64,000 nt of DNA, taken from Branchiostoma floridae (Eukaryota; Chordata; Leptocardii; Amphioxiformes; Branchiostomatidae). Shown here piece after piece: positions 11,661 to 26,600 of this stretch; within the stretch, counting starts at the first letter, position 1, and every line of letters begins with the position of its first letter. The translations under genes were made by a program, and so were the position numbers. A model generated the notes under the pieces. It had not been told where the DNA came from, searched no databases, and saw only the letters and a list, made by a program, of their open reading frames with translations. The stretch covers positions 26,140,642-26,204,641 of the forward strand of contig NC_049979.1 in the NCBI RefSeq assembly GCF_000003815.2. The letters run 5' to 3'.

Positions 11661-14600
11661 GTAAGTGTTTATTGCTTATTTGTACCTTAAAAGTTAGTTC
11701 TGAGCAAACCAGGGTAAAATAAAAATCTCGAGATTTTCGAGGTTTTCCTGCGATAGATTAGAGAGAGCTTATTTGCAATCGCAAAATCATGCTCGAGGGC
11801 TAATTGCACGTACAATATCGAAATAAGAGTAGAGTTAGTACATAACATTGGTTTCTTATCTACTATAAGGTACTAAGTTTACTATTGTAGGGTTTGACTT
11901 CTTTGAAGGCAGTGGTTAATGAACTGTCACACTTTCTGGAAAAAGGAAGGGTTTTGTGATTTGAGTAAAAATGTCTTTTGCTGATCTCCTAAATGTTTAA
12001 AGTCGGTGAAATCGAGGCAACAGTTTGAAATAATTATTTGATAGTATGGTAATGGCAAGGACTGATCATTATACCACACATACATATATAAATAGATAAG
12101 ATCGAGTGAAATTAAAAAGCAAATCATTATAATGACATATTGTAAATGAGGACGGACTAAGCAACTAACTAATGAAATACAGTAAATGTATTTAATGTCG
12201 AGGGGATTTAATTTCGCAATAACTAGAAAATGCAGTGTTTCTTGTGATCTTGTGTTCGCGGCAGCACTACAGCCATACACTGAAATTAGTGGAAACAGGT
12301 CGAAAAGCACCTAAAAGCGACTAGGAAAAAGGTGGATAAACGTGAATTCTTAAACGATCGTATTTTGATATGTGCCATATCGACATTCGATAAAATAAGA
12401 ACATCTTCATGCTCCGTCATAATAGGGATAAATTGTGTACAATTAACCATGAAAAATTTCTCATAGGTTTATGAAACATTACATATATACAAATCATCAA
12501 AAGTGTCACGGTAAAAGACATACCGTGGACACAGAAACTTTTGCGGTGGTATATTTTCTCGATTTTCCCGGTGGCCCCTTCACCGCGAACTCAAAAGCAC
12601 CGCTAACGTATTTATTCTGTCTTCTCCTTGTGCCACCTACGGCGATCTCTTCTACATGTACGAACATTGCCTCAACATTATGATAAAATGATGAAATGTT
12701 TCAGGTACTTTCTACGGGGAAGGCACTTACAGGTCATTTCCAAGACATATTTTTTTTAGGTCGCCTTCATTCATTTCTTCATACGACTTACTGTATAACA
12801 CCATGGTGGAAAAGTACATATTCAAAGGTCAGATTAGTGAAAATTGGTCCCGCCAAAATCAAAATCAAAGGTGGGCTATTCTGTCCTTTTGTAGCAACCT
12901 TGTCGAGTAACATAAGAGTGGTTTCCGACAGGAATTTCGTGGAGGCACCGGGTTTCCATGTCATGATCAAGTTTGCAGAATGGCTTTACCGTGAACTCAA
13001 AACAACCGCTAACACTCCGTTCTTCCATCCTCTACCACGAAATTAAATCCCTGCGAACTTGAATACATTTTGACTATCTGAATAAATAAAACGGCTCGAT
13101 TTGGACCCCATATGGTCAGATTAGGTACAAAAGTACATTGACCGCTTGAGCAAATGTTTAACGTTCAAATGCATAAAGCTGATGAGGAGTATATCGTTAT
13201 ACTAGTAATAACCTAAATCTCCTTAGGTTGAAGACAGTACAGGCTTCCTCTCACTTAGTACCGTTGTCATCGACGTTACAACATTTACAAGCTTTCCTAG
13301 AGCAGATTTTGCACATTGCTTGCAGCCTTTTTTCCACAGCCTGTTTGCACACGACTTGTTTATTCACAGATAAAACAACGCTGTATAGTTTCAGCCATCC
13401 CAGCTTTCCACCTCCCAATACTTACTATAATATTTGTCTTACATCAAAAAGAAATTAGATGAGTGAATTCGTGAGTCGAACGTCTAGACTTGGCATCATG
13501 CAAAGATATGTCTTTTTTTAAATTCTAGTATCTGTATTATTGTTGCTTTTATGTGTTATGACGTTTCAAAGCAATGTTAAGAACTTTTAATCTACTTTGC
13601 CAAGAAAGATATGTTTACGGTGGCATGTGTGTGCATGTATGTGTGTGTGTGTGTGGGGGGGGGAGAACAACATAACTCGAGACCTACTCCAAACAATAAA
13701 CCATTTAAACCTGTAACTGAGAAAGAATAGAACATTGATAGATGAAATGGAAATGAAGACCAAATGAGCAATGATTGTATAATTTTGTTTACGTCGATGG
13801 ATTTTTTATACCACAAATTTCAATAAAAGTTAGGAGAAGGGGAACATAGTATAGTTAGATTAAGTTCAGTGAGACCCCATTTGCATAAATGGTTTGAAAA
13901 TGCAAGTATAACCTGCTTTCTTAAGATAATATTGTCAACTTCTGTTATTTGGGCGCAGGAGATGATTAACTGACATAATCTATGGAAATGAAAACCTCAT
14001 TTACATAATTCATGAGAAACGCACAAACCACAAACGTCGTAAAGGTAAAAATTGTTTTGCGAAGGGATGGGGTCGTGAAACTCTTGTTCAATGTAAATGT
14101 AATAATCATAACTATATAAATCCCATTTATTGAGCGTGAAAGACTTGTGAGATGTTGCTTCTGTGGTACTTCAGGTCCGGGCCCTGGTACCGTTAAAATC
14201 AATGGGGACTATCTCAGGATCGTGGGAACGGTCGAAGAACCTGCGCTGTTCGAAGCTACGGTCGAGCCGTACCACAGCTGCTACTCAGGACAGGTGAGCT
14301 TCTCCTGGCATTGTCGCCGGAATGCCTCCAACTCAACTCCTACACCTGTCGCTCGGTACGCTCCCTCTTCGGTAGACAGCAGCGGTAATAACGTGTACAC
14401 GGACGCATGTGGTGACGTCGACTTTAAGGAACTTTATAGGGCAGGAAGTGCCATCCGGCTCAACCAATCAACGATGGATCCAGCAGCTACCTACGTCATC
14501 AAAGTGAACGCAACTGTTGGGGGGGCCTCGGCGGTCTTCGCACAAGAACTCCACATCATTGTCGGCGGTCCGCTGCCTGTTTTTTCAATCAGGTACGATA

Positions 14601-17600
14601 GAAAACTATTTGACCTTTATCCACGGAGTAACCTAGTATCGTTAGTTCACTTTTATCCGAGGGGTAACCTATATCCGTTGTGCTGCTGAAAAATTAAGGG
14701 TATCCAGGTATATCAAGTCGATGAATGTTAGTTCCAAATTGTAATATTCTCAAAATATTGCAGTTTGAAACCACCATCTGTCGACTTGACACCCCGAAAT
14801 ACATCGTTCTTTAAAAGAACGGATAAAGGTTACCGTGCGTATAAAGTTATATAGCGTTATATCCGCTGTTTTTATAAACCTGGTATTTAGAGATCTCAAG
14901 TTGCTGGCGGGGGTTCCAAACCCACACTTAAAAACCACCGTCCGTCGACTTGAAATCCTTAAAAAAGGATATATCAGTCCGCAGATAAAGTTATCAGCTC
15001 TATTTCAAATTATGGCAAGTGTTCTTGCCACATGGATTTGATTTATGGATATGACTTACAATAATGGAGTTGACTTCAATAAGCCAGGCACTATTCCATA
15101 AGTTTTCTGTCCAGATAATGAATTATAGTAAGTGAATTACGTAAATTACGTAATTAATGATATATGCACCTATTTCCTTCCTATACAAGTGTCAATCATA
15201 AAGATCATATTATTGTTATCTAATCACTTTATGGATAAGATGCTATTCTTGACCGTTGATATCTTCTTTTGATAAATAAATCTATTGTTATCCATTGTTA
15301 TCTACTTTTATTTCCAAAATACTGAATGTTTCATGTTGCAATAAGCCCTCGGGGAATAACTTGCAAATAAACTCCTTATAATTCATCAATCACCAGGTGC
15401 AGGGATAATTGTCTAGACCGTATGATACTGACGAAAAGATTGAAACTGGAGGTAGGCTGCGTGACTGGCTGTGACCCTAGTGATAGCGGGGCGTGGCACC
15501 GCCGCCGGAGAGCCAGCATAACTTGGGATTACCGTTGGCAGCTGTACGAAGAGAACATTGAAACCGGAGATGTTACCGAGATTCCCAACTTGGCTGCGTT
15601 GACAGAATCAGGTAGGTCAGGCTGCCTTTCAATATTCACTACGTAACAAAACTAAAATTTGAGTGAAACTTGACATGTCAGCGCCGTGTACAGGAATGTC
15701 CCCATCCGTGATATTTGATCCTTTTCTCGTATAAGCCTCCTTACACTAGTTACTACGCATGCGCGCATGAAAGGCTCTGGGTAATATGTCAAAGTTCAAG
15801 GCCCCAGAAAATCAACATTCCGCCATCTTGCAGGCGCCATTACGTTCCGGACATTGTTACACAAATCGAAACAATGCTACAGACGTGAGGCTGTTTACGT
15901 CTGGGGGCCTTCAACTTTGACATATTACCCATAGTTACTTTCACCCACGCATGCGTGGTAACTAGTGTAAGAAGGCTTATATAATCCTGGATATGGTTCG
16001 GGGATGTCCATTATTACGGTTGTGCTAGGGTGCAGAAGTTCTCGGAAATTAGAGCTTTCGAGCAGTGATTTAAAAAAAACAACTGTTTCTGTCTTACATG
16101 TTTGAAAATGACCTTTTTTGCCATAGTGACTACATATCGTTATACTACATCATGTAAGCATTTTATCTGTGATTGTATACATAAAAACTGCATAACTGTA
16201 ATATCTATTACTAATAAGAAGCATGGAATTATATTGATAATTAGCTACTCTACACAGGTGGAATTCTAAGCCACCAGTGAAAAAATGCTCCGCGTTGAAT
16301 GTCGATTGTTTAAAACAATTGTGTTACAGGTGAAGTCGATGATAAAGACCTAAAAGTGGAAAAGAAAATGCTGGAGCCGGGGAAGAAGTACCGGTTTCGC
16401 GTGACGGGTCGGAACTCGGAAGGCTCGAGCTGGAGTTTCAGAGAGTACCATGCTCTTTCCACTCCGAAGTACGACGTTAATTGCTCCGTTACACCAAAAA
16501 CAGGTAGCATTAACACTCGCATTTTCTGTGTAAACATTTCACTTGTTACGCCAAATAGGAGTTACTTCAGCAGCGGGATGTGATTTGGGAAACGGTTAGA
16601 TTACGTCCAATTTCTTTCTTCAGTGGCACTTAGCAGATCTGTTGAAGAGCAGTTACTCCAAATTTTCTTCAAGCAATGTTTTTAAAAGTACATACATGCA
16701 AAATTTTTGACGACAGTCCATCTTGTTCACGGAAGGTGACCTAGTCTCGATCTCGCGAGAGAGCACGAGACTAGGCCAGGCTTGCGTAGATCATCTGCCC
16801 CTAGGTAGGACCTACCCTTACCCCTTCTCTGCAAGGAGGCAGGTGGGAGGGATGGGGGTGCAGGTGATCTACTCAAGTCTGTATATTAACTACTAGTATA
16901 CAGAGGTGTATAGAATATCTTCTCGCTTATTTGCAGATGTGTAGATCTAGGAACTGTCAACAGATAATATTTCCTATGAAAAGGCTTGTCTAAGTGTATC
17001 AAAAATAAAAGAAAATATCTATCCGATGCAATAAGATGTTCAAAGTACAAAAATGATTCTTTTAAAACAGATATAAAGCACAATTATTCCTGTGATACAA
17101 TTTACAGTCTAAGATGAAATCACGTACATGAGCATCAATACTCTCCTATTTTTTCCTGCAGGTTTTTCGACTGGTACAGGATTCACCATCACAGCTGACG
17201 TACCGGAGGAGGTAACTTCGGAAGAGGACATAGACTACAGCTTCTTCAGTGGAAACACCTTACTCTCGGAGCAAGATTCTTCTGTAGCAGGACCGTACCG
17301 CTTACAGAGTGGGGAGGCAGGTAATGATTTTGCAGTGACCATCAAAGTCCAGGCAAGGGGAGACGAAATCTTCTACTCGGAATGCACCGTGAATGCGTCG
17401 GTGAGTGATTATCGTTTTAACAAGATCTACTTGTCCAGATTGCCTCCTTGTTGGTGCCTGTTGTAAGCGTATGGGCACCAGCAGTCACCAACAGTCGCTG
17501 CCTAGATCTAGAGAGATATGCCCTTAGCAAATACACAACGTATAAGACGCATTAGAACTTTACATTGTGCAAAATGTATATAACTTGTCTGAACCTTGCC

Positions 17601-20600
17601 TCTTTAATTCCCTCACGATAAGGGGCCTGCCGGCCGATTTTACCTTTCATGAACAAAGGTTCAAAGAAGAAGCCCACAAGGCTTATGCTAGCCCCCTCCC
17701 TCAAACAAATACAGCCAAACCTGTGTATAGCGGCCACTCAAGGGTCTTGCCAATTTGGCCACTATAGACACATAATAAGAAAAGTGTAGAATAAATCAAG
17801 AAAGTAGAACTAGTAACAAAGATAAAACAAATAACAGCATTGCAGATCAATGGGTAAGCAAAAAGCAATTCACTAGTTGATGACAAAAATATCAAAGGAG
17901 ATACTAAGATTTATACAACTAAAATATCACATCATGTAACGATTGACAAAAACGTTAAGCGTTACGTGGCATCAGACTGCTTAGCAACAAACAGAACAAA
18001 AAGCAATAATGGAAAATACCGACTGCCAAGCACCTTTGACCCTTTGCTGACGTCACACTTCCGTTCCGGATGTGTGACTTAGGCCTCGGGTCATTTCAAC
18101 TTGAGAAGGATCAGCGGACTGATATAAAGCTTGTTGGTAAGCGCTTTATTTTGTGCACGGATATATATATATATATGGTCTCAAAATTGTAACAAAATGT
18201 GATGGTATTCATAAATATAGAAATGAAAGCCACCAACTGACCAATTATAAGATATTTTGAGGCACCATACTTTTGTGTCCGCAGGTTTTGCCTCCAGTCG
18301 AGCCTCCAGTAGGTCTGTGGCAAGATGCCTTGAATTGGGCTTACGAAGCCGAGGTGACCATAGATCAGGGGGACGCGGCGGCTGCTGCAACGTTAGCCGT
18401 GGGCATCGTGGATCTGCTCGACCAAGTCCTATTAGCGGTAAGTCGCGGATGTTGAATGAATGTCTGTCATGAATGTCCTTGTCTGTCAATTAGACAAATA
18501 GCTTACATTCTTAGCATGAAAGTTTACCTGTGTTGGTAGAATACATTATGCTCACACTTTATATTCACACACTGAAATTAAACTATAGGGAATCTAGATT
18601 TTAGGACAAACTACGTCGACCTTGTTCACAGAATGACCCTTCTATCTCCATCAGTGACTTCAGGAACACGCCACTTTTTGAAGGAGGGGGGGCATAAGTA
18701 TTAGAAAGTCTATGTCACCCCCCGTCTCTGTTGAGAGTGAGCCGGTGGGCTCTGATGTACTGCTGGTAGAAGGGTTATTCTACTTCATTTGCAAAATATT
18801 AATATCTTTAGAATAAATTATCTGTAGATTAGGAAAGCGTATGATACAGTTCCTGGTTTACATGTTTTAATGTCTATTTCGAAAGGTACAGCTCAGCATT
18901 TTGCTGTATTCATCATGCAAAATTCATTATCATTTCCATTAGGATTTAGATCCCGCCCAAACGTTTAGGGACCAGGGCTACGGAGACTTACTGGATGAGG
19001 CTGTGAACAGTTCCATTCACTACCCAAGTCCGACAGAACCACCTTTAAATCCCGGTTACATATTTTCTGAAGACTGGTCCCGTGCCACAACCATCGACGA
19101 AATCAATAACATGCTGCCCCCAGGAGCACCTGGCTCAGGTGAAACTAAGGTATTCTTTTTCATCAAGTGTACGATTTATACGTGACTTTATAAATGGTAT
19201 ATCCTCAACGTACTGTACGATGTACCATTGTGATAATAATACATTTTCATTTCAAACCAGAAACGTAGTGATAATAGCAATACAACATTTTTATTTCAAA
19301 TCAGAATCTTGTGAAAATGACATCGCCACTCCTCATCAAACACCACTCCCATAGCATCATGAAAAACAAATGGCGGCACCCACAGAATCTCACAAATCTA
19401 ACATAGATTTTGCTATCGCAAACCTGTAGAAAGAGATACTAGTAAACCCTGCGTGACATGGTATTGTAAACATCGCAAACCTGTAAAAATAACGTCACCA
19501 CTTCTCATCAAACGCTACTCCCTTAGCTTCATGGAAAACAAAATGGCGGCACCCATAGATACTATCGCAAACCTGTAGAAAGAGACAAACCCCATATAAC
19601 ATGGTGTTGTGAAAATCTTTTTCATTCAGTTTTACCCTCGAGGCAAACGGCACCGCCATGATTTTTGACATGATGAATCGGCCTAGTTTAACCCATGTGA
19701 AAGTACTGTTTTAATGTTTTTTAGAACAGCCTAATTTTTTTGTATTCTAATTAGAATGTTATTATTGATATAGGATGGTAAACATGTGTTTTTACTTTAT
19801 TACGTATTAGTTACGTTTCTGTAGGAGATGAATTTATGACACTAGACTCGGGAAATTACTTGATAACGAGATTTGATATCGATATTTTATCCACACACAG
19901 CTGCAGCTATACGTGAGGTCCAACCTCATTGACAAGCTAAGTGATCGGGCAAATGAGCTGCTTGATGCAGCCTCACTGCAGCAAGGCACGGACGGGATGG
20001 TCAAAGTGCTCGGCACAGGAGAGTTTGTTTACATAGAGTCACAGGTACGAAGACGATACAAAAAGGCTGTAGTTCGTTGTTGTTCTAGATTGAATCGTAA
20101 TCTCTAAGGGATTGATCTGTATGCTATAGCCATAAGTCATTTCACAGAGATCAGGACGCAAGTGCGGCGACAGAAATTCTAGGTAATATGTCAAAGATAA
20201 AGGCCTCGAAAAAAAGGGCCTTGTATCGACCATTGTTTACTTTTTGTGGGCCTTTACCTTTGACATATTACCTAGAATTCCTGTCGCCATACATGCATTC
20301 TGATCTATGTGGAAGGGCCTATTGACTAGTCGGCAAATCTGGCCTTATTAAATACAAGACTAGTACAGTAGAAGCTAGTTAATTATACGACGGATTACCG
20401 CGCAATTTATTTCAACAGATTACAGCTGTGGAGTCTCTGCACCTCTACGCCACCAATCTTAATCTCGACGTGCTTGCAAGAGGAGATGAGATTGATGCAG
20501 ATCAGCTTTATCAAATTTCTGAAGGTATAGATAATCCAAATTTTCTTCAAGCAATAATAATTTAAAAGGAGATAGTCTCGTTTTTTCTCGCGAGATCAAG

Positions 20601-23600
20601 ACTAGGTCACTCTCCGTGATCAAGACGGACTGTTAGCCGTCGAAAATTTGGAGGTATGTACCTTTAAAAACGGTCATTGCTTGAAGAAAATTAACTGTAT
20701 TCATACGTCACTGATGAATCTCTTCAACAATATTCTGAAGGTATGTCTTCTAGGTAGTCTTCTACAAAACGTTGCCAATCCCATGTTATGCACAGATGTA
20801 TTTAAGCTCACAAATTGATAGTCCACGTTGGTAAATCATTATTTAAAGGCAATCCATTCTCTACATTTGGTGATTTGTTTACGGGCTTTAAAGTGACATC
20901 CATTGTCTCTTTATCATCGTCACTAGAACTAACTGGCAGAAAAATCACATGCACGTACTGTGACATTTAACTGCAAAACGGTTGAACACGTCCAAGTCAT
21001 CAAGTCACAGGGATCGTATACAAACGTCAATTATATGTACAACATAGGATATAGGAGAATTATTAGACACAGCCAGGAAAAAGTTACTGTGCTTACGTTT
21101 CAGTTTCTCTCAGACACCTTCATCAGAGCTTCTGACTGGATTTCTGCTTCTCGTCGCTATATGTAGCCGATGTAGGTGGCGCTTTTGTGGCGGGATCACT
21201 ATCCCAAACGTGGCCAAGGGGGGATACAAGCTTATTTTCGGAAATATGTAAATCATATTCCTATTGTGAACCCATATGAAAAAGTGTTATTGTCCTTTGT
21301 GATGCAAAACGGGGTCTCATGTACTGGCGAGAGTTCTACACAGAGTCCTCCCTTCCGGTTTAAGGTGGGATTGTAGATCTGCTCGTAAATGGCCTCCATG
21401 ACTCTGCGTTTATAATACCGTGCGTGGTTAGCAGTCAATGATGTCTGTTGTCTCCAGTCTAAAGGAATGTCCTTGATGTAGCTGTGTGGTGGTAGATGGC
21501 AGATGAGTATCCACTTGCTGTATCTCTGCAACGTTGCTTGTACCTTATCTTCAATCGTTGACTTGTTTCTCTCAATGAATGTAAATATCTGTATATAATG
21601 TCAGATTGATATTCTTTCAGTGACATTTTACAATGTGCATATAGGTATACACAACGGAATCGGAGCAGTTCTTCAAAATGTCATGGAAGAAAATGGGGTT
21701 TCTAGGACTTCCTCTGGCGTCAGCTGGTCGAGCATGGTAAAGTTGATATCTTGTATTCACGACTAACGCAGTGGTCCGACAGACTATATAGGGAAGTTAA
21801 AGATGAAAGCGCCACTGAAAATCTGGCCCGATTTGGAGACTTTTTGAGTTAGTAGGATTGGGTAAGGTCTAACCCTTAGACAATGTTGTACAAAATGAAA
21901 TGATAATTATGCAAAATGGGAGTACATTTGTATAATTAAAGAGAATATTCTATCATAGCAGCTTTCTTCAATGTATCTCTTGGGCAAGAACCCCCTAACA
22001 TTTAATTTTGGAAGTGCAGGGGCGTGTTTGTAATGACATTCCAAAGAGGATGGCCGCCGAAAAGAACGACGTATTTCCATTATTCTAGGCATGCAGGTTA
22101 CATAGGTAAAGATATTCATAATGATATACGCATTATGCAAATGAGGGCTTAATTTGCATGATTAATGAGGAAATTGTATAATTCCATTTTTTTCATAACA
22201 GGACAATTTTTTTTCATAACAGGACAATAAATATAACACATGTAATTGATGATAGGTGGAACAAAAGAAGATACCATATATGCAATGGAACTGATTTGTA
22301 TAACATATGCAAAGATGGCAAAACCGATTAATGACTAATGATGGGAATTGTATACTCGTGACATGTGTACGTTAGACAATGATGAACATTACCATGCATA
22401 ATTCATATAAATGTGTAAGTCATGTGCATAAGATTTACAAAAGCTCTAAATATTTCATGGAGGTATGAGGTCGCCAAAGTCTAAATTTCTACTTCTATTC
22501 TAAGTTCAGTAGTAGAGTTTTTCAGAACGGGAAGGTTTGTAGATAACAAAAAACGTTGCGAACGCCTTCTCTTTTCTGTCAGTTACCCACAGTGCTGGCG
22601 CACTTCCAGGATGCCACCAACACTCTGACCAGTCTAGTTTTGCGCAGCAGCCTGTCCGATTCGCCCCCAGTGGTCTTCGATTTGCCGATCGGAACGGTCC
22701 TGTACCAGAAGCTTACGGCTGAAAACATCCAACAAGGCGAGTTTGCCACCGAGCGGCCCCAAGGCTTTGTCACCTTACCTGATGCCGCTACAATATTTGG
22801 GACTACAAGTAATGAGACCATTGTAAACTCAAAGGTAAGAGGTTTCTTTTGTTCAATTTGTTTATTTCTTGGTTTGGCTGTTCAGCACGCACGACTATGG
22901 CTGTACAACTAGCCTGTGATTATTACAAATGGCTATCCTATCATTGCTGGCAGATTCAAGAACGATGCAAATGGGCTTTGCACATGGACAGAACGAAAAT
23001 CAAAAACAATAGTCTATGTACATAAAAGCTGATATAAATTGTCTATAATACTGTTTGCAACGTCTATAATAGGGTACATGTATGTATAGCAAGGGGCCAG
23101 TGCGTTCACGTGTAAGGATCGCCTAGACAATCCCAGTAGTTTTCTTTTTAAGGAGGTATTATGTTTGTGTCTTTCAAACAACGATTAAAATCATGTTATA
23201 AATAATGTTAACGCTCAGGTAGGTATGTTGCAAATGCATAATGTCTATAATGCACTGGCTTGTCGATACAAGTTAATTACTCTGCTGGTTAAGTGTTTTA
23301 TTCAACCGCCGTTTCAGTGAGCTTCTGTCGCCTTTTTACATGTAGATACTCTAATGGTTGGGACCGCATTTGTAAGCAGCGACACCTAGGTTGCAGTACA
23401 ATGTGAACCAGCCAGAATTACATGTCGGCTGAATGAACCACTCGGTTGTGACAAAGATAATTGTTATTCAACAAATCGTTATGCTGTAGTACCAAGGGAA
23501 GCAGCCAGAAGGACTAGAATCTTATCACTTCTTTCAAAGGGTCACCACATATCAAAATTCACTGCAATACATTCATAGTTTCGTTAGTTATACTGCCAAA

Positions 23601-26600
23601 ACAACATCATATAATTGCTACTCCCTACTGTTAGTTTGTAGCATTCAATCGCAATCCAATGACGTGGGACCCAGACACAGACCCTCGATCATCCGTCCTG
23701 TCACTGGACTTTTATGATGAGACTGGTAACCGCCTCCCAGTACAGGACACTGCACAACCGTTAGAGGTAAGTTTGTCGACGCAAAGGACATCTCATATGT
23801 CTGTATCTGCATATGTCCATAAATAACTTCATCAGGTTGGCAATCATTCATATAGAAAGGTTATTTAGGGGTTTCGATGTCTATCAGACATCATCACCAG
23901 GGTAGAATGACTGGAAACTTCTTCTGGCTGCTACTTATAGCCGATGTAGGTGGCGCTGCCGCAGCAAGAATACCGTCCCAAACGTGGCTCAGGTTGTATC
24001 CCCCCTCACACGGTGGATTAAGGAGGCAGTCTGGATCAGAAAATCAGCTCCAGTCATGAACAAAGACGATATATGTGTTCTTTAAGATAACAGGGTGCTT
24101 GGGGATAATCTTTTAAAAATATGTTCATGTATATAAGATAATTCGAAGCAACCATGCGTCGATTTAATACACGGATATAGGATACGCACGGATAAAGGAG
24201 AGCTAGCGTTACATGTACAATGCTACAGTCACTCAAGCAACTGGATGGAATGGTCAGACGTTTCACCAACATTCGCTGTCCGTCGTCTGTGATTGGACGA
24301 AAATCTGTATCAGTTACTTGGAATTCGCCAGCGGCTGGACAAAAATCTAGATTTAACTGGTTAATCGAGTTTCCGTCCAATCACTGCAACGGCTGACTAT
24401 TTTCAAATTATATCCGGTTGCTTGAGTAACGGTTGCCTTACGTATCGTATTATCAGTGCCGTACATTTCTACATGTACCTTTCACTATGTCCAAATAAAA
24501 TGTCATTTGATGTATTAAGGAGATGTTCTTCATTTGTTGCTAATTCCAACAGCTTAAGCTCTAATCTTTTAAGGATTTCTCATTTCTTTTGTCATTCTTG
24601 CAGCTTTTAATTTTTTTAGTTTTACCCGTTGACACTGTCGATACTATCTCAGTAAGTTACAATACATTTGTATTTGCTTTCGCAGTTTCACCTCCAAAAC
24701 TACGACAAGCCGGGATTTCCTAATGTTACCTTCATGAACGATTCTACGGTTGCCGATAACGGACTGACGTATCACAAGATGGAGGTGGACAATGACACCA
24801 CACCCACACCCGTACTGGTCATGCTCATCCCTCCCCCTCACGTCATTGGTACGTACCCAAAACAGGCAATGCGATAGCAAAACCTGTATTGGTGTAGTTC
24901 ATGTCCTTGGGCGCCGCCATTTTGTTTCCCAGCATTCTTAGGAAATGTTGAATGATGGGAAGGCTCCTTCATGTGTTTATTCTGACGTGGAATGTTATGA
25001 TCATGTTGTTGCTGTCGGGTCTAAAAGGACGACAATGTATATAACGATGAATGATTAGTCTGCATGTTTTATGATGGGATAGTGGTTTTGGATGTGACGA
25101 ACATGGTATCATGAGTGTAGTGTTGTGATCCTATCGGACATAAACGGACAACATAAGGCACAGCGATGAATGTTTGAATTGTTTGATGAGATGTTTTTGC
25201 GGACTCTGATTGATCATTTTTACCGCAATCAACCCTCAGCAGCAAGCCAGCTGGGTCACTTATTAGAATACATCTGTAATCAAGATAAAACAGATGATCA
25301 GATGTTTTAAACTTATTATGATAATTTGGCAAACCTTTGGATATCTACACTTCACCAAAACCTGAAAGACGAGAGATTTGTTGCTGCAGAAGATGAAGGG
25401 AAACTAGAAACCTTAAAGACTTTGGACACAAGTGGTTCTTCTTCGCTAAGCAATAAGCCGTCTATTATGCAACAATAAACAGTATATGTAATGTTAAACC
25501 TCACCAGCATACCAGGTATACATGCAGTACAACGAGCCACCAACACCAGATAACCACAACTTCACCGCCACCATACCACCTCTGGAGAGAGCTTGTGACG
25601 TCAGCATCCCTGAACTATCCGGTCGTGACGTCACGGCTTTGTTTCCATGGCTGTTGCCGGAAGTCAACGGAACGTACTACATCGGAGTAAAGGAATTAGG
25701 TATGCAAAGTTATAAAGAAACATGCATACTTTGTACCAGCCACGAAATTCCTTACAATGCTCTCTACATAGTTTTAGGGCAGTTAAATGTTTTCACCCTC
25801 ACTATGTTCAGGTTACTGCAATAACCATTCTAGATAAAAGCCAGAGACAGACAGTTTGGTCTCTGAGAAATAGAAAAGATTCAACGTACCACCGTTCCCA
25901 AAAAAGGCAGGCTTAGGCCTACGTCACATTTCTAAACCGAGGCGCGGATAGGCAGCCTTTGGGAACGAAAAGTATGACATAATGGACGCCAAACTAAACA
26001 AGACGTGAATAGAATAGTAGTTGGCATTATTTGTGTATATTTCTACGCATGCATTTCTTTTTTTCGTTTCCACAAATAGCCCGACCGGGCCCCGGTTTGG
26101 AAATGTGACGTTAGCCTTATCAAGGGAACACATAAACAAATCTAAGTATACAACTAGTAGGCATTCACTTGCAAATGTTTTTTCTTCTTCAATTTTCTCC
26201 TGGCAGGCTATCGCGAATGCAGAAGAGTTCCAGGTGTGTCGTACGCTGACGTCAAATCCAAGATCAACAATGCGCTCGACAATGAGACATACAGCCTGGC
26301 TATACTGACTCCGCAGTGTGTTTGGTGGGATAAGAAAGGAGTTGGTCAGTGGGATCCATCGGGCTGTACGGTTAGTGTTAGCCTCCATAGCAGGCTCTCT
26401 GAGCCTTTTTTCGTTGTTTTGCTTATAATCATACACTTCGGCTCTTTTATTTATGCATAAACGACCCACTAGTGTGGTGCAATATTACAAGTGCCAACTA
26501 TACCTTTCTCTGCACGACAGCATTTGTTTAGGAGGTTGTTGTGGTGATTACAGGTTCATAAACAAAGTTTCAAACAAATAGGTTTAGCTCTCTTCCAAAA